Part shown: in pieces, positions 24,533 through 33,857 of the stretch
Layout: each line of letters begins with the position of its first letter
Position numbering within the stretch: position 1 is the first letter of the stretch
Source: an uncultured Bacteroides sp.
Lineage (GTDB): Bacteria > Bacteroidota > Bacteroidia > Bacteroidales > Bacteroidaceae
Assembly: GCA_944322355.1 (NCBI GenBank)
Contig: CALUOT010000025.1
Coordinates: forward strand, 1 to 39,885
Direction: 5' to 3'
DNA length: 39,885 bases
The notes under the pieces: model-generated
What the model was told of the DNA's origin: nothing
Database searches by the model: none
Seen by the model: the letters and a program-made list of their open reading frames with translations, nothing else
Position numbers and translations under genes: made by a program

Positions 24533-25708
24533 TTATTGGAATGCGGTTTGAATGTTACCGTTCTTCTGATCTTCCAATGCCTGTTTGTAGGCAGCTTCTT
24601 TGTCAGCGGGCGTAATCGGTGTGATGGCCTGTCCATCATGAATGGCTTGTACACCTTCTATTACAATCTTATCGCCTACCTTCAGTCCACCCGTCACATA
24701 GTAATTCTGACCATCGTTCAGCGTATATACCTGTATCTCGGTGTTCTTCACCGTATTATCCGGTTGCAGCACATAAACGAACTTCTTGTCCTGAATTTCT
24801 GTAGTAGCTGACTGTGGTATAAGAATAACATCTGTCAGCACATTAGGAAAGACCACATTACCCGTGGAGTTACTACGTAGAATGTTGTGTTCATTGGGGA
24901 ACATGGCACGCATGCTTACCGAACCTGTAGTCGGATCGATCACACCACTGATGGTCTCTACCCGTCCGCTATCAGGATACAGGCTTCCATCTATCAGTTG
25001 CAGACGAATTTTAGGCAACTTTTCCAGAATTTCTTTCTGAGAACCTCCTTCACGAATCATAGTAAGTAACTGACGTTCAGTCATGGAGAAATAGGCATAC
25101 ATTTCTGAATTGTCGGCTACGGTTGTCAATGGATTTTCACTGGATGCGCTCACCAGGCTACCGATACGGTAAGGTATTTGTCCAACGATACCATTACTTG
25201 GACTGGTCACTTCCGTATATTCCAAATTACGTGTAGCGTTGGTCAGTGACGCCTTTGCTTGAGCCAATGAAGCCTTGGCCTGTGCCAACTGGTTCTCTGA
25301 TGTACTCAACTGATAATCACTGACAATGCCACGCTTATTCAGCTCACGATTGTTTTGAGTGGTCAGTTCCTGTGTTTGCAAAGCCGCTTTCGCCGTCTCT
25401 ACAGCTGCTTTCGCCGTCTCTACGGCTGCTTTGTACTGCACTTGGTCGATCGTAAACAATACTTGTCCTTTTTTTACTTCTGACCCTTCGTCTACATGCA
25501 ATTTAGTGATAAATCCGCTGACCATGGGACGGATTTCCACGTCTTGTTTACCACGAATAGTGGCAGGATAGCTGTTGGTTAGGTGAGCAGTTGTTGCTTG
25601 AGTTTCCAACACTGCATACTCTGGCGCTTTTCCTGCGCCCTTATCGCCTTGTCCGCAACTGCTGAGCAGTGCAAGGCAACATACCGATAATACAAATCTA
25701 CTCTTCAT
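24533..25708 (-). CDS. RND periplasmic adaptor (AcrA/MexA-type) lipoprotein
   Basis: 391 residues. The signal ends at lipobox LLSSC (about residue 18). Then a biotinyl-lipoyl-like domain (GFITKLHVDEGSEVKKGQVLF), a helical hairpin with an internal duplication AAVETAKAAVETAKAALQTQ (about 84-103), the second lipoyl half, a beta-barrel region and the membrane-proximal domain, in the usual order. Links the inner-membrane pump to the outer-membrane factor. First gene of the adaptor-pump-OMF-lpxA operon; no regulator gene is adjacent. Confidence 0.93.
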   Translation of the reverse strand: MKSRFVLSVCCLALLSSCGQGDKGAGKAPEYAVLETQATTAHLTNSYPATIRGKQDVEIRPMVSGFITKLHVDEGSEVKKGQVLFTIDQVQYKAAVETAKAAVETAKAALQTQELTTQNNRELNKRGIVSDYQLSTSENQLAQAKASLAQAKASLTNATRNLEYTEVTSPSNGIVGQIPYRIGSLVSASSENPLTTVADNSEMYAYFSMTERQLLTMIREGGSQKEILEKLPKIRLQLIDGSLYPDSGRVETISGVIDPTTGSVSMRAMFPNEHNILRSNSTGNVVFPNVLTDVILIPQSATTEIQDKKFVYVLQPDNTVKNTEIQVYTLNDGQNYYVTGGLKVGDKIVIEGVQAIHDGQAITPITPADKEAAYKQALEDQKNGNIQTAFQ

Positions 25709-25815
25709 ACTTTCTTATCTCTGTGTATAATTTAGAATAATCTATTTGTTCGTGAGTTGTTGCCTGTAACTGTGATTTTAGAAAACTCTAAACCCTGTTC
25801 TAGTTTTCGGCCTTG

Positions 25816-25823
25816 CAAAAGTA
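25816..25823 (-). promoter_or_regulatory. -7 element of the efflux operon
   Basis: Reads TACTTTTG on the minus strand, matching TAnnTTTG, about 108 bp before the adaptor ATG. The leader is AT-rich. The 351-bp divergent gap 25709-26059 holds this and the facing promoter at 25999-26027; I see no palindrome array or operator in it. Confidence 0.5.
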
Positions 25824-25998
25824 TTTATTTTTAAATAGACTCTTATCCTATAATCTTTATTTTTAACTATGTTTCAGAGAATTCTATTTGTATTCAATAA
25901 AGCTCCTCGTTCAGGTAAGGGGAGTTGAAAAATCCTTTTTCGCGGGGAATAATTTTTTCTTGGGTGTGATAAAAAACTAAAAAAACGATCTGGGATGG

Positions 25999-26027
25999 TT
26001 GGTGTATAAATAGTTATTGTATCTTTG
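25999..26027 (+). promoter_or_regulatory. Promoter for the Ig-like lipoprotein gene
   Basis: TTG (25999-26001), 18-nt spacer, TATCTTTG (26020-26027). ATG 26060 follows. Confidence 0.6.
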
Positions 26028-26059
26028 CGAGTACTTATTTGATAGGACAATTAGACAGC

Positions 26060-28036
26060 ATGAATAAGAAACTCAAGGATATCCTACAGATTAAAAGTAG
26101 AACTTTATTTTTACAACGTGCGTCGGTGCTGTCGGTACTGGCAGTTTTGGTGTATTCGTGTGCCAGTATAGGCCGTATTGAGGGAGGACCGTTGGACGAG
26201 GATCCTCCGGTTTTCGTAGAGAGCCGGCCTTTACCGGGACAATTGAACTATAATCGGGATCGCATTTCTATTCGTTTTGATGAATTTATTAAACTCGATA
26301 ATCCGAGCGAGAAGGTCGTTATTTCCCCTCCTCAGATACAACAACCTGAGATAAAGACGAATGGGAAAAGAGTAATTGTCAATTTGAAAGATACGTTGAA
26401 GCCCAATACTACGTATACTATTGATTTCGGTGATGCCATTCAAGATAACAATGAAAGTAATCCTTTAGAGATGTTTACTTTTACGTTTTCTACGGGTGAC
26501 CGACTTGATACGATGGCTGTGTCGGGTACGGTGCTGAATGCTTCGAATCTGGAGCCGGTGAAAGGTATGCTGGTGGGCTTGCATTCCAATTTAGCTGATT
26601 CGGCTTTTACTACGCTTCCTTTCGACAGGGTAGGGCGTACCGATAGTCGTGGACGCTTTTCCATCCGAGGGGTAGCGCCTGGCAGTTATCGCATTTATGC
26701 TTTGCAGGATGCCGATCAGAATGTGTTTTTCTCCCAGCCGGTGGAACAGATTGCCTGGAATGACTCTTTGGTAATACCTCGTTATGAACGTCGTATGCGT
26801 CAAGATACCTCGTGGATTGACTCATTGACCATTGATACCATTGTCGAGCGTGAATATACTCATTACCTGCCGGACGACCTCTTGTTGAGGTGCTTTAAGG
26901 AAGTCTATTTTAACCAGCGTTTGGCCAAGACAGAGCGGTTGACGCCTCAGAAATTCAGTCTTTATTTTACGGCTCCGGCCGATACACTTCCTTTGTTGCG
27001 TGGTTTGAATTTTGATGAACGAGATGCATTCCTTATTGAGCAAACGACAGGACGCAATGATACCATTCATTATTGGATAAAAGACTCTGTGCTCTATAAG
27101 CAGGATACCTTGCGGATGGAGTTGACCTATTTGGAAACTGACTCGTTGGGCAAGTTGGTGCCCCGTATTGACACGGTGCGTCTCCAATCGAAGTTGAGTT
27201 ACGAAAAACAGGTGAAACAAAAAGCGGAGGAGAATGAGAAAAAGTTGGAAGAACTGCGTAAGGAAGCTAAAAAGAAGAAAAAACGGGATGCCGAAGGAAA
27301 CGTGATTGAACCTGAAGAGCCCGTACTCCCCACTGAATTCCTGCCGGTCGAAGTGTATGCTCCTGCGTCGATGGATGTATATGACTACATTACGCTGACT
27401 TTCCAAGAACCGATCGCTTCTATTGATACGGCTGCTTTCCACTTGCAATTGCAGGTCGATTCGTTGTGGGAAGATGTACCTTTCGACTTCCAGCGCGATT
27501 CGTTGGATTTGAAGATTTATAATCTGTATACGGATTGGAAACCGGGGGAAACTTACCAGTTTGCGGTAGACTCTATGGCTATTTACGGGCTATATGGCTT
27601 GTACACGGACAAGATTAAGAACGACATCAAGGTGAAGACATTGGAAGAGTATGGTGCTATCTTGTTTGACATCATTGGTGCCGATTCTACGTCTTATGTT
27701 GAATTGCTGAATGAGCAGGATGCAGTGGTGCGTACGGTACCTGTCGTAGATGGGAAAGCCGACTTCTATTATCTTTTGCCGGGTAAATATGGAGCCCGCC
27801 TGATTCGTGATGCTAATAAAAACGGACTTTGGGATACGGGGGACTATGAGCAGCATCTGCAACCGGAAGAAGTCTATTATTATTTCCAAGTCTTGGAGTT
27901 GAAAGCCAATTTCGACTTGCAGCAATCGTGGAATCTGTTCGACAGACCTTTGGACAAGCAGAAGCCGCTTGAGCTGAAGAAGCAGAAGCCGGATGAAGAC
28001 AAGAAGAATAAGAAGAACAGCAGCAGTAGCCGATGA
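26060..28036 (+). CDS. Large lipoprotein with N-terminal bacterial Ig-like domain (Big_5)
   Basis: ATG 26060 is chosen over an in-frame TTG at 26039. 658 residues. The N-terminus is basic then hydrophobic (about 18-33) with a Cys in VLVYSCAS, a likely lipoprotein anchor. After a GGPLDEDPP linker comes a Big_5-like domain (SIRFDEFIKLDNPSEKVVIS ... TYTIDFGDAIQDNNESN, about 50-140), then a carboxypeptidase-regulatory-like segment (GRTDSRGRFSIRGVAPGSYRIYA), a middle region, a highly charged coiled coil (KQKAEENEKKLEELRKEAKK, about 385-405) and a beta-rich C-terminal part ending in a Lys-rich tail. Typical of a conserved Bacteroidota envelope family without known role. DUF3108 gene follows in the same direction. 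Confidence 0.82.
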   Translation: MNKKLKDILQIKSRTLFLQRASVLSVLAVLVYSCASIGRIEGGPLDEDPPVFVESRPLPGQLNYNRDRISIRFDEFIKLDNPSEKVVISPPQIQQPEIKTNGKRVIVNLKDTLKPNTTYTIDFGDAIQDNNESNPLEMFTFTFSTGDRLDTMAVSGTVLNASNLEPVKGMLVGLHSNLADSAFTTLPFDRVGRTDSRGRFSIRGVAPGSYRIYALQDADQNVFFSQPVEQIAWNDSLVIPRYERRMRQDTSWIDSLTIDTIVEREYTHYLPDDLLLRCFKEVYFNQRLAKTERLTPQKFSLYFTAPADTLPLLRGLNFDERDAFLIEQTTGRNDTIHYWIKDSVLYKQDTLRMELTYLETDSLGKLVPRIDTVRLQSKLSYEKQVKQKAEENEKKLEELRKEAKKKKKRDAEGNVIEPEEPVLPTEFLPVEVYAPASMDVYDYITLTFQEPIASIDTAAFHLQLQVDSLWEDVPFDFQRDSLDLKIYNLYTDWKPGETYQFAVDSMAIYGLYGLYTDKIKNDIKVKTLEEYGAILFDIIGADSTSYVELLNEQDAVVRTVPVVDGKADFYYLLPGKYGARLIRDANKNGLWDTGDYEQHLQPEEVYYYFQVLELKANFDLQQSWNLFDRPLDKQKPLELKKQKPDEDKKNKKNSSSSR

Positions 28037-28084
28037 TAGAAAGAATAAATTGATTAGGAATAATGATACTAATACCCTAAACTT

Positions 28085-28918
28085 ATGAAAATAATTCGAT
28101 TGTTAGGATTAGGATTGATGTGCTGGTTTTTTGTAGCACAGGCCAATGCTCAATGTACGGCGGTTAACCATGCATTTCAATCGGGCGAGCGTGTTTCTTA
28201 TGACCTCATGTTCAACTGGAAATTTATTTGGGTTAAGGTTGGTAATGCCGAACTGACTACGGACAAGGCCACTTATCAAGGGAAATCCGGATATAGTTTC
28301 CGTCTGAAGTCGCATACAAGCAAACGGGCCGATTTCTTTTTCAAAATGCGCGATACGTTGACTTGCTATGTCACCGACCGGTTGGAGCCGCTTTATTTCT
28401 GCAAAGCTGCGGAAGAAGGCAAACGGCACACCAAGGACGAAGCGTGGTTTTCGTATCGCGATGGCGTGTCCTATGTGAAGCAGTGTCGTACTTGGTATAA
28501 ACCTTCCGACCGTGAGCCGCAAGAGATGGAATATAGCGATAGCCGTTGCATTTTCGATATGCTGAGTATTTTGGGACAGGCTCGTTCGTGGAATGCCGAG
28601 GACTACAAGGTGGGCGACAAAATACATTTCCCCATGGCTACAGGTCGTCGCGTAGAGCAACAGACGTTAATCTATCGGGGTGTGGAGAATGTGAAAGCCA
28701 ACAATAACTTGACGTATCGTTGTCTTGTATTCTCGTTTGTGGAGTATGTAGGTGAGGAGAAAGAGGAACAAGAGGTGATAACCTTCTTCATCTCGGACGA
28801 TGAGAATCACTTGCCGATCCGTCTGGATATGTATCTCAGCTTCGGTTCAGCCAAAGCGTTCCTGACTAACGTACAAGGAAACCGGCACCCGATTACCAGC
28901 ATTGTAGAGGAAAAATAA
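28085..28918 (+). CDS. DUF3108 family exported protein
   Basis: 277 residues with a cleavable signal (about 1-21, ending QANA-Q). The pattern AFQSGERVSYDLMFNWKFIWVKVGNAEL, then YRCLVFSF and the terminal ISDDENHLPIRLDMYLSFGSAKAFL, is characteristic of DUF3108, periplasmic beta-rich proteins thought to resemble lipid-binding folds; function not established. 48 bp after the Ig-like lipoprotein gene and probably co-transcribed. Its last codons and stop lie inside a perfect hairpin shared with the convergent thioesterase gene. Confidence 0.87.
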   Translation: MKIIRLLGLGLMCWFFVAQANAQCTAVNHAFQSGERVSYDLMFNWKFIWVKVGNAELTTDKATYQGKSGYSFRLKSHTSKRADFFFKMRDTLTCYVTDRLEPLYFCKAAEEGKRHTKDEAWFSYRDGVSYVKQCRTWYKPSDREPQEMEYSDSRCIFDMLSILGQARSWNAEDYKVGDKIHFPMATGRRVEQQTLIYRGVENVKANNNLTYRCLVFSFVEYVGEEKEEQEVITFFISDDENHLPIRLDMYLSFGSAKAFLTNVQGNRHPITSIVEEK

Positions 28919-28929
28919 ATTCCTCTACA
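28903..28929. terminator. Perfect hairpin spanning two convergent stop codons
   Basis: TGTAGAGGAA (28903-28912) and TTCCTCTACA (28920-28929) are exact complements around a 7-nt loop. The plus-strand stop TAA (28916-28918) is in the loop; the minus-strand stop (28925-28927) is in the right arm. No long T run follows on either side, so bidirectional termination or mRNA 3'-end protection is inferred. Confidence 0.75.
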
Positions 28930-29329
28930 CTTCAACGGGTATCGTGTCTGCCATGCGGAAGATGCTCGATTCAAACGTAGCTATCAGTTTCCCTGCTTGG
29001 TTGGTGATGTCTATCTGGTAGCAACCGGTGCTACGGCCGATGTATCGTTCGCGGGCTTCGGCAGTCAGGGTGTCTCCCTCGCTGCTTGCCCGCAGAAACT
29101 GGATGTGGGAGGAAAGCGAGAAAGCCAGGTTGCCATGCGAATTGGCCGCCGCAGCCAAAGCCAAGTCAGCCAGTGTGAACAATACACCTCCTTGTGTGCG
29201 GCCTCCCGCATTGAGGTGCTTGCGGGTTATGGTGACCGACGCCTTGCTATAGCCTTTGCTTACCTCCAGCAATTCGATGCCGTTCTCGGCGGCGAAGAAG
29301 TCATTTCGGAAGAATTCTTTGATATTCAT
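28925..29329 (-). CDS. PaaI/YbgC-like hotdog thioesterase
   Basis: 134 residues, a single hotdog domain. NAGGRTQGGVLFTLADLALAAAANS (about 42-66) is the diagnostic helix with the PaaI-type Asn/Asp positions, followed by SLSSHIQFLRASSEGDTLTAEA and a final strand. Probably hydrolyses an acyl- or aryl-CoA; substrate unknown. Downstream of cysS on the same strand across an 85-bp gap with heptamer repeats, so possibly a separate mRNA. Confidence 0.88.
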   Translation of the reverse strand: MNIKEFFRNDFFAAENGIELLEVSKGYSKASVTITRKHLNAGGRTQGGVLFTLADLALAAAANSHGNLAFSLSSHIQFLRASSEGDTLTAEARERYIGRSTGCYQIDITNQAGKLIATFESSIFRMADTIPVEV

Positions 29330-29352
29330 AGGCTTGTTTAATGAAGGATTAA

Positions 29353-29406
29353 GAATGAAGAATTAAGAATGGATGGTGAGTTCTTCATTCTAAATTCTTC
29401 ATTTTA
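29353..29406. repeat. GAATGAAGAATTAAG inverted repeat between cysS and thioesterase gene
   Basis: GAATGAAGAATTAAGAATG (from 29353) has an imperfect complement in TTCTTCATTCTAAATTCTTC (29381-29400). Same heptamer vocabulary as 2457-2579. A hairpin just after the cysS stop could terminate or stabilise that transcript. Confidence 0.7.
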
Positions 29407-29414
29407 ATAGTTTC

Positions 29415-30890
29415 TCATCTGCAAAGTTTCCATTCTGTACGCTCCTTGCCGTCCTTGATTTCGAAGCCTAAGGCGGTCAGCTCGTTGCGTATCTTGTCGC
29501 TGGTGGCCCAGTCCTTATTGGCTTTGGCCTTGGCGCGTTCTTCGAGAAGCATGTCTACTACCCGTCCGAAGGCTTCCTCGCGGGCTGCATTCGAGGCACT
29601 TTCGGCTTTCAGTCCCAATATGTCGAAGCAGAAGAGGTGGAACGTGTCTTTGAGCTCTTGCAAGTCTTCGGCGCTGATGGTGTCGTTGCCTGCCAGCAGA
29701 TTGTTGACCAAGCGGGTCCCGTCGAAAAGGTGGGCAATGACGATGGGCGTGTTCAGGTCGTCGTCCATGGCCTCGTAACACTTCTCGCGCAAGGACTTGA
29801 CATCTACGCTCGACGCCTGGGCGGGTTTGATGCGCTCCAGTCCGCTGACGGCATCCAGCAGACGGGCCAAGCCTTTCTCGGCAGCCTTCAACGCCTCGTT
29901 GCCGAAGTCCACCGTGCTCCGATAGTGGGCTTGCAGCGTGAAGAAGCGGATGGTCATCGGCGTATAAGCTTGCTCCAACAAGGGATGGGTGCCGTTGAAC
30001 AGCTCTTCCAGCGTGATGAAGTTGTTGTAGCTCTTGCCCATCTTCTGCCCGTTGACCGTGAGCATGTTGTTGTGCATCCAGTAGTGTACCATGTCATCGC
30101 CCTGGCTGGCCACGCTTTGGGCTATCTCGCATTCGTGGTGGGGGAAGATGAGGTCCATGCCGCCTCCGTGGATGTCGAAATGTTCGCCCAGATATTTCCG
30201 GCCCATGGCCGTACATTCGCAGTGCCAACCGGGGAAACCGTCGCCCCAGGGCGAAGGCCAGCGCATGATGTGTTCGGGCTGGGCATGTTTCCACAGGGCG
30301 AAGTCGGCCGGATTGCGTTTCTCTTCCTGCCCGTCCAGCTGGCGGGTGGTGTTCAGTACGTCGTCCAGGTTGCGGCCGGACAGTTTCCCGTAATGATGGT
30401 CGCGGTTGTACTTGGCCACGTCGAAGTACACCGAACCCTGGCTCTCGTAAGCATACCCGTTCTTCAGGATTTCCTGCACCAGTTCGATTTGCTCGATGAT
30501 GTGTCCGCTGGCCTGCGGCTCGATGCTGGGGCGCAATACGTTCAGCGCGTCCATGGCTTCGTGGTAGCGGTTGGCATAATATTGGGCCACTTCCATCGGT
30601 TCCAGTTGCTCCAGACGGGCCTTCTTGGCTATCTTGTCCTCGCCCTCGTCGGCATCGTGCTCCAGATGGCCCACGTCGGTGATGTTGCGCACATAGCGTA
30701 CCTTGTATCCCAGATGCTTCAGGTAGCGGAAAAGCACATCGAAGGTGATGGCCGGACGGGCGTGTCCTAGGTGCGGGTCTCCATAGACGGTAGGGCCGCA
30801 GACGTACATACCCACGTGAGGGGCATGCAAGGGTTTGAAGACTTCCTTCGTTCGGCTCAGTGTGTTGTAGATGCTTAATTGATGTTCCAT
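29415..30890 (-). CDS. cysS: Cysteinyl-tRNA synthetase
   Basis: 491 residues, usual length. Class I synthetase: [19 protein letters not shown] (about 29-47) carries the zinc Cys and HIGH-type motif, [20 protein letters not shown] the second zinc ligand region, [14 protein letters not shown] the third, and KMGKSYNN the KMSKS loop. DALR-type helical domain follows. It charges tRNA-Cys. A promoter -7 element sits at 30935-30942. Confidence 0.97.
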   Translation of the reverse strand: MEHQLSIYNTLSRTKEVFKPLHAPHVGMYVCGPTVYGDPHLGHARPAITFDVLFRYLKHLGYKVRYVRNITDVGHLEHDADEGEDKIAKKARLEQLEPMEVAQYYANRYHEAMDALNVLRPSIEPQASGHIIEQIELVQEILKNGYAYESQGSVYFDVAKYNRDHHYGKLSGRNLDDVLNTTRQLDGQEEKRNPADFALWKHAQPEHIMRWPSPWGDGFPGWHCECTAMGRKYLGEHFDIHGGGMDLIFPHHECEIAQSVASQGDDMVHYWMHNNMLTVNGQKMGKSYNNFITLEELFNGTHPLLEQAYTPMTIRFFTLQAHYRSTVDFGNEALKAAEKGLARLLDAVSGLERIKPAQASSVDVKSLREKCYEAMDDDLNTPIVIAHLFDGTRLVNNLLAGNDTISAEDLQELKDTFHLFCFDILGLKAESASNAAREEAFGRVVDMLLEERAKAKANKDWATSDKIRNELTALGFEIKDGKERTEWKLCR

Positions 30891-30934
30891 ATCGTTTTCC
30901 TATTATTGTTTTTTGTCTTAACGTTTGAAGTCTA

Positions 30935-30942
30935 CAAAAGTA
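30935..30942 (-). promoter_or_regulatory. -7 element for cysS
   Basis: Reads TACTTTTG on the minus strand, 45 bp before the start codon at 30890. Part of the 409-bp gap 30891-31299, which also contains a hairpin, the inverted palindrome array and the glycosyltransferase promoter. Confidence 0.5.
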
Positions 30943-31002
30943 CGAATTTCTGCCTTCTTCAGGGTATTGATACTCATTTGTTTAACAGTTTATTACAATT
31001 AG

Positions 31003-31033
31003 GCGACGGGGAACAGTGGATAATGCCCGTCGC
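31003..31033. other. Stem-loop of unknown role in the cysS upstream region
   Basis: GCGACGGG (31003-31010) and CCCGTCGC (31026-31033) are exact complements around 15 nt. It lies upstream of the cysS -7 element, so it is not in that mRNA; no T run follows. Confidence 0.5.
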
Positions 31034-31074
31034 TTCAGGGGCTGAACCCATCCCGATGACAGTGCCCTGATATA

Positions 31075-31137
31075 GAATCATTGCCAATGATTGTACGAAT
31101 CATCCCCAATGATTGTAGGAATCATCGGCAATGATTC
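31075..31137. repeat. Three-unit 22-bp palindrome array, inverted copy of 3027-3089
   Basis: Dyads centred at 31084, 31106 and 31128, 22 bp apart. Matches the reverse complement of 3027-3089 at 61 of 63 positions, with further similarity outward (about 31069-31154: GATATA on one side and CCATGTG-CTAAG on the other). Lies between divergent cysS and the glycosyltransferase gene. Confidence 0.92.
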
Positions 31138-31224
31138 CTCTCCATGTGACTAAGGAAGATGTCGCAACATAGCCATATCCCGTTTGCTTGGCGGACAGTA
31201 AGTGCTTGCATGGCGCCGGCATTA

Positions 31225-31256
31225 TTTGCGGTACTGAGAAATATTCCTTATTTTTG
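31225..31256 (+). promoter_or_regulatory. Promoter for the glycosyltransferase/kinase pair
   Basis: TTTG (31225-31228), 20-nt spacer, TATTTTTG (31249-31256); start codon at 31300. Confidence 0.62.
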
Positions 31257-31299
31257 CCTGCGTAACTCAGCAGGCTGAAACATTAATCAGATAAATGTG

Positions 31300-32172
31300 A
31301 TGTATTCTATTATTTGTTGTTCCGTAAAACCAGAATTGGCCGAAGCTTTAAGACAGAATGTGGCTGCAACGATAGGGGTACCTTTCGAGTTTATTGCCTT
31401 TGATAATAGGGAGAAAGGTTACGGATTGTGTCAGGTCTATAACCAGTGTGCAAGGCGTGCCCGATACGATTTGCTTTGCTTTGTGCATGAGGATGTTGTT
31501 TTCCAGACTTCGGATTGGGGGTTGCTTCTCGAAAAGAAGTTACGAGAAGCCCAATGTGGTGTTGTCGGTTTTGCGGGGAGCATCATTAAGCTGAAACAGT
31601 TGACGGGATGGAATACATGTGGACGCGATTTACGACTTAATTATGTCCAATATATGCGAGGAGGGCATCATGCTCGCAAAGTGAATCCGGGGGGAGCGGA
31701 TTTTTCTCCTGTCGTGACTTTGGATGGACTTTGTTTGTTGGTCCGTCGTCAAGTGTGGGAAGAAATTCCTTTCGATGAAGAAACGTTTACTGGTTTTCAT
31801 GCTTACGATGTCGACTTTTCGTTGGCAGTAGCTTGCCGATATAAGAACTATGTTTGTCACACGGTATTGGTGGAGCATTTTTCGGAAGGTTCTTTTTCTT
31901 ACGAATGGTTGGAGAATATGAAAAAGCTTCATGCCAAATGGGAAGCCCGTTTGCCGATGTATGCCGTTCCCATGAGTCAGAAGGAATTGGCTCGTTACGA
32001 GCTTTGTGGGGAAGCTTATTTCATGAAGTTCATGTGGCAGAAGGGTTGTTTTGATGTAGTGGGCATACAAGATGCTTGGAACTTCTGGAAACGCCATCCC
32101 CAAACTGGTGTTGCTTGGCTCTTGTTCCTAAAGTATTTGAAATATAGGTTGAAACATAGGAAACATGGATGA
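31300..32172 (+). CDS. Glycosyltransferase of the GT2-like Glyco_tranf_2_5 type
   Basis: 290 residues from ATG 31300; a GTG one codon earlier is possible. No signal peptide. It starts MYSIICCSVKPE, with FEFIAFDNREKGYGLCQVYN and CFVHEDVVF (about 62-72), which replaces the usual GT2 DxD by an HED motif as in Glyco_tranf_2_5 proteins. FDEETFTGFHAYDVDFSLAV is the acceptor/catalytic-side region. A basic C-terminus (KYLKYRLKHRKHG) suggests membrane association. Likely builds an envelope or lipooligosaccharide glycan. Overlaps the following kinase gene by 8 bp, indicating translational coupling. Confidence 0.82.
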   Translation: MYSIICCSVKPELAEALRQNVAATIGVPFEFIAFDNREKGYGLCQVYNQCARRARYDLLCFVHEDVVFQTSDWGLLLEKKLREAQCGVVGFAGSIIKLKQLTGWNTCGRDLRLNYVQYMRGGHHARKVNPGGADFSPVVTLDGLCLLVRRQVWEEIPFDEETFTGFHAYDVDFSLAVACRYKNYVCHTVLVEHFSEGSFSYEWLENMKKLHAKWEARLPMYAVPMSQKELARYELCGEAYFMKFMWQKGCFDVVGIQDAWNFWKRHPQTGVAWLLFLKYLKYRLKHRKHG

Positions 32173-32926
32173 CAGTATGTTAAAGATAGAAATAGCACCG
32201 GGATATGAACATTTACACGATTTCTTAGTTCAGCTTCCTTTGCGTTTTGAGCAGGGGGATGATAAGACGATTCATGTTGGTCGTAACCTGATTAAGGTGA
32301 TGGAAGTGGATGGACTTTTGCTTAATGTCAAGCGTTATCATGTTCCTTCGTTCTTGAACCGGATCGTATATTCTTTTTTCAGGACGCCTAAAGGGAAACG
32401 TGCTTTTACTTATCCGCGTGTACTATTGCAGAAAGGATTTGAAACTCCTCAGCCCGTAGCTTATGTGGAAGAACGCATTGGTGGCTTGATTGGTTATTCA
32501 TTTTTTATCAGTTTACAATGTCCTTACCGACGGAAGTTCTATGAGTTTGGCAATGCCGATATAGAAGAGTGTCGGGAAGTGGTGACCGCTTTTGCTAACC
32601 TGACTGCCCGTTTGCATGAAGCCGGGATTTATCATTGCGATTATTCACCGGGGAATATCTTGTTCGATTATGTGGATGGACGTTATCATTTCTCGTTGGT
32701 GGATATTAACCGTATGGAATTTGGTCCAGTGAATCTGGAAAAAGGATGTGCAAACTTTGCCAGACTTTGGGGGCAGAAAGGATTCTTTATGCAGTTGGCT
32801 AAGGATTATGCCTTGGCGCGTGGAGCAGACGAAGATTATTGCTTGGAGCGTATTTTATATTATCGTCGTAAATTCTGGCTGCGTTACATGAAGCGTCATA
32901 AGCCCGATTTTAATCTTGAACTTTAA
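32165..32926 (+). CDS. Kdo/WaaP-family lipopolysaccharide kinase-like protein
   Basis: 253 residues with a protein-kinase-like fold: a Lys in LLLNVKRYH (about 57), GKRAFTYPRVLLQKGFETPQPVAYVEE as in Kdo kinases, catalytic loop YHCDYSPGNILFD (about 157-169) and the metal Asp in LVDINRMEFG. It probably phosphorylates Kdo or a core sugar of lipid A. The start overlaps the glycosyltransferase stop (ATGGATGA), and the stop TAA shares a TTAA with the convergent DUF5672 stop. The pair is most likely an operon for core modification. Confidence 0.85.
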   Translation: MDDSMLKIEIAPGYEHLHDFLVQLPLRFEQGDDKTIHVGRNLIKVMEVDGLLLNVKRYHVPSFLNRIVYSFFRTPKGKRAFTYPRVLLQKGFETPQPVAYVEERIGGLIGYSFFISLQCPYRRKFYEFGNADIEECREVVTAFANLTARLHEAGIYHCDYSPGNILFDYVDGRYHFSLVDINRMEFGPVNLEKGCANFARLWGQKGFFMQLAKDYALARGADEDYCLERILYYRRKFWLRYMKRHKPDFNLEL

Positions 32927-33696
32927 TATTTGATTATATTTGACCAGAATTTAATCATTCTCTTTTTATACCATGAATGGCATCCGAAAGGCAGTTGCTC
33001 TTGGTTTAGTTTATAACATAAATCCGGATATTTGTCAAAGCTGAACTTTAAAGCTTCCATATAAGTAGGGTAGGAAAAGTTCATTCCATGTTTGTTGACT
33101 TCAACGGAAAAGAAAACATCTTCATTGAAAACATGGTTTTTAGTGTGTCTCAGATAGTGGTTTATGACCTCTTTCAGTTGCCTTGTGGCTCGTAAATGAC
33201 TGTCTACTTTTCGCAAAGAAAGCCCGCCATTGCCTACTTTGAAATCGGTGGCACGTGTAGCGGCTGAGCGAAATAGCCAACGGTATTGTTTCATGGGGAA
33301 GTTGCGATACATGGGGCGTACCAACCAGGGTGCTCCTACGTAGTCATAGCCTTTTTGGCACCATTCCATAAGTTCATCTCTGAAAATATAGGCATCCAGT
33401 TGGCATATCAATACATATTCAAAGGTGCTAAAACGCTGATAGAATTCTTCGGAAAGCATTAAACGATTATATCCTGCTATGCTTCGGAAATAGTGGTCAT
33501 CAAAATCTTCTGTGGTAAGACGGGGATATTTCTCCAGGATAGGAGATAAATCTAATGTTTTCGGTTTGATGACCGTTAACGGATAGGAATGCAGTATTTG
33601 GTAAACTCTTTCTAAAGAGTGTCTTTCAAAGGAATTCAGCTGTGTAGTATATATAGGTATTACTACTTTGACCATATTGCTGTTATTTCTATCCAT
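32923..33696 (-). CDS. DUF5672 family protein, probable glycosyltransferase
   Basis: 257 residues, soluble. Contains VKVVIPIYTTQ at the start, a central FEYVLICQLDAYIF (about 91-104) in which QLD resembles a DxD-type metal site, YDYVGAPWLVRP and FKVGNGGLSLRKV, then NEDVFFSVEV. These features are typical of DUF5672, found in glycan loci and likely of GT-A fold; donor and acceptor unknown. A later ATG seven codons in (33673-33675) is an alternative start. Lies alone on the minus strand between two plus-strand glycan genes. Confidence 0.8.
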   Translation of the reverse strand: MDRNNSNMVKVVIPIYTTQLNSFERHSLERVYQILHSYPLTVIKPKTLDLSPILEKYPRLTTEDFDDHYFRSIAGYNRLMLSEEFYQRFSTFEYVLICQLDAYIFRDELMEWCQKGYDYVGAPWLVRPMYRNFPMKQYRWLFRSAATRATDFKVGNGGLSLRKVDSHLRATRQLKEVINHYLRHTKNHVFNEDVFFSVEVNKHGMNFSYPTYMEALKFSFDKYPDLCYKLNQEQLPFGCHSWYKKRMIKFWSNIIKY

Positions 33697-33722
33697 GATT
33701 TATAGTTTAATGAGATTGAGCG

Positions 33723-33730
33723 CAAAAATA
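33723..33730 (-). promoter_or_regulatory. -7 element for the DUF5672 gene
   Basis: Reads TATTTTTG on the minus strand, 27 bp before ATG 33696. It opens the 416-bp divergent gap 33697-34112, whose centre holds a palindrome array. Confidence 0.5.
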
Positions 33731-33857
33731 ATAGTAAACTTTTAAAAATGAAAATCAATCGGAAAGAATTCAGTGACAGACTACGAGCTTGCGGGATCTG
33801 GATTGTTTCCATTTTGTCAATATTCCAGATGGGTAAGGGAAAAGCTCCATACCCCGC

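Noticed and set aside
29637-30770. 377-codon open frame antisense to cysS
   Set aside because: The opposite strand encodes an intact cysteinyl-tRNA synthetase; the antisense product shows no recognisable domain.
31003-31033. T-box or attenuator for cysS
   Set aside because: The stem-loop lies upstream of the likely cysS -7 element, so it would not be in the mRNA, and no specifier or antiterminator structure is visible.
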